Origin: an uncultured Caulobacteraceae bacterium
Lineage (GTDB): Bacteria > Pseudomonadota > Alphaproteobacteria > Caulobacterales > Caulobacteraceae
Direction: 5' to 3'
Assembly (NCBI GenBank): GCA_903884915.1
Contig: CAISGS010000138.1
Coordinates: 1 to 5,056, forward strand
Length of the DNA stretch: 5,056 nucleotides
Shown: in pieces, positions 3,902 to 5,056 of the stretch
Layout: each line of letters opens with the position of its first letter
Position numbering within the stretch: position 1 is the stretch's first letter
Made by a program: the position numbers and the translations under genes
Notes under the pieces: generated by a model
The model's database searches: none
What the model was told of the DNA's origin: nothing
What the model saw: only the letters and a program-made list of their open reading frames with translations

Positions 3902-5056
3902 GTGCAGTTTCAGAGGCTTCGCCTTTCGGGCTTTAAGTCCTTTGTCGAACCGACCGAGTTTCGGATCGAACCCGGACTCACGGGTGTCGTCGGCCCCAAT
4001 GGCTGCGGCAAGTCCAACCTGCTGGAAGCCCTGCGCTGGGTCATGGGGGCCAATTCGGCCAAGGCCATGCGCGCGGGCGGCATGGATGAGGTGATCTTTG
4101 CTGGCGCGGGCACACGGGTGCCGCGCAACCATGCCGAAGTGACCCTTACCATCGACAATAGTGACCGTACCGCTCCGGCCCAGTTTAACGATCATCAGAC
4201 CATTGAGGTTGTCCGCCGCATCGACCGGGGTGCAGGCTCGACCTACAGGGTCAATAGCCGCGAGGTGCGGGCGCGAGACGTTCAACTCCTGTTCGCCGAT
4301 GCCTCTACCGGTGCCAATTCGCCCGCGCTGGTCCGTCAGGGTCAGATCTCCGAACTGATCGCTGCTAAGCCGCAGAACCGGCGCCGGATCTTAGAAGAGG
4401 CCGCTGGCGTTTCGGGTCTTCACACCCGCCGCCATGAGGCCGAACTGCGCCTTAGGGCCGCCGAAACCAACCTGTCGCGCCTTGATGACGTCACCAACGA
4501 GCTCGAAACCGCCCTCAACCGCCTTAAGCGCGAGGCCCGTCAGGCCGAGAAATATAAGCGCCTATCCGGCGAGATCCGGGCCCTACAAGGGGCCGTGCTG
4601 TTCTCGCGCTGGACCGAAGCGCGCGACGTGCTGGTGCGGGTCGATGGCGAGAGCCAAGAGGCCGGGCGAACCGTCGAGATCACCACCCGCGAGGCGTCGG
4701 TGGCAGCCGCTCAAGCCCTGACGGCGGAACAGGCCATTGGTCCCTTGCGCGAAGAGGAACAGGTCGCAGCAGCGGTCCTGCACCGCCTGGCCATCGAAAA
4801 GGACCGGGCTGAGCGCGACGCGGCCCAGGCGGCAGAGGCCGTACGCCGTCTGAGCGACGATCTTCGCCGCCTTGACGAGGACCGCGACCGCGAGGTTCAG
4901 ATTGTCGACGACGCCAAGGCAGCCCTCAGTAAGATTGAGCTGGAACGCAGCGACCTTGCCGCGCGCATCGCCGCTGCGCCCGAGCGTATGCCGCAGCTTC
5001 AGGCCGCTGCTGACGCCGCTGAGCGGGCCCGCGCGGCGGCTGAAACTGAGGTCGAC
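3902..5056 (+). CDS. smc: Chromosome segregation ATPase SMC (5' part, runs off the window)
   Basis: SMC forms the long coiled-coil ATPase dimer of the condensin complex with ScpA and ScpB and helps organise and segregate replicated chromosomes. The frame from GTG 3902-3904 stays open to the last base, giving 385 codons of a protein usually near 1150 residues. The N-terminal half of the ATPase head is complete: [17 protein letters not shown], Walker [10 protein letters not shown] (31-39), LRWVMGA, the Q-loop region ALVRQGQIS (142-150, probably Q146), and [10 protein letters not shown] (163-172). A charged, Ala/Glu/Arg-rich coiled coil begins at about 173 and continues to the window end. The hinge, the second coil, the signature motif and Walker B lie outside. 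An in-frame TAG at 3896-3898 excludes a longer product, and the GTG matches the canonical SMC N-terminus. There is no obvious Shine-Dalgarno, and the gap from the preceding stop is 17 bases. Co-transcription with the dsbA-like genes is likely. Confidence 0.97.
   Translation, partial: MQFQRLRLSGFKSFVEPTEFRIEPGLTGVVGPNGCGKSNLLEALRWVMGANSAKAMRAGGMDEVIFAGAGTRVPRNHAEVTLTIDNSDRTAPAQFNDHQTIEVVRRIDRGAGSTYRVNSREVRARDVQLLFADASTGANSPALVRQGQISELIAAKPQNRRRILEEAAGVSGLHTRRHEAELRLRAAETNLSRLDDVTNELETALNRLKREARQAEKYKRLSGEIRALQGAVLFSRWTEARDVLVRVDGESQEAGRTVEITTREASVAAAQALTAEQAIGPLREEEQVAAAVLHRLAIEKDRAERDAAQAAEAVRRLSDDLRRLDEDRDREVQIVDDAKAALSKIELERSDLAARIAAAPERMPQLQAAADAAERARAAAETEVD

Noticed and set aside
3209..4285. 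A 358-codon open frame on the minus strand across the second dsbA-like gene and the start of smc
   Set aside because: It lies antisense to two well-supported genes with clear motifs. Its translation is rich in Arg, Ala and Ser without a recognisable domain, as expected for shadow frames in GC-rich DNA. Part of it resembles the antisense frame of the first dsbA-like gene only because the two genes are paralogs.
4434..4721. A 95-codon plus-strand frame inside smc
   Set aside because: It is out of frame within the smc coiled-coil region, Pro/Arg/Ser-rich, and is a shadow of the real reading frame.
1..5056. CRISPR array, tRNA/rRNA, insertion sequence or a multi-gene defence system
   Set aside because: No spaced direct repeats, no tRNA-like cloverleaf, no transposase motif and no terminal inverted repeats were seen. 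Apart from the toxin-antitoxin pair, all genes belong to well-known core families.

Overview
The window looks like core chromosome from an alphaproteobacterium of the Caulobacterales. The pointers are moderately high GC (about 60% by eye), the gene order mutY / dciA (DUF721) / DsbA-like thioredoxin(s) / smc, and a first-strand gene end consistent with the cell-cycle DNA methyltransferase CcrM. GANTC, the CcrM recognition sequence, is scarce: I count only six sites. Asticcacaulis or a close relative would fit, but the genus is a guess from gene order and composition.

Layout. Positions 1-56 (+) hold the last 17 codons of a gene that is probably ccrM. Then, on the minus strand, comes a compact type II toxin-antitoxin pair (62-699). 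Its Phd/YefM-type antitoxin gene is followed, with a 4-base GTGA overlap, by a PIN-domain (VapC-like) toxin gene. The 45-base gap upstream of the antitoxin holds two copies of TAGCTA one helical turn apart, the second inside a perfect 12-base palindrome; this is a likely autoregulatory operator. mutY follows on the same strand (745-1785). A short divergent gap separates it from dciA (+, 1862-2443). Two tandem DsbA-like thioredoxin-fold genes follow (+, 2544-3170 and 3270-3884). Then smc (+) starts with GTG at 3902 and runs off the end of the window, with 385 codons visible.

How the genes relate. dciA (replicative helicase loading), smc (chromosome condensation and segregation), mutY (repair of A:8-oxoG mispairs) and the probable ccrM (cell-cycle methylation) are all chromosome-maintenance genes. 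The two DsbA-like proteins are the odd members, being exported thiol oxidoreductases encoded directly upstream of smc. They are about 62% identical over the mature domain and have diverged in two telling places. The active site is CPHC in one and CSHC in the other. The lipobox cysteine of the second copy (TGC) is a tyrosine (TAC) in the first, so one is predicted to be a lipoprotein and the other a soluble periplasmic protein. The toxin-antitoxin pair is the only clearly accessory element, wedged between two core genes.

I found no tRNA, rRNA, CRISPR array, insertion sequence or convincing new multi-gene system. The most interesting items are the dsbA duplication with its apparent change of anchoring, and the toxin-antitoxin module with its operator.
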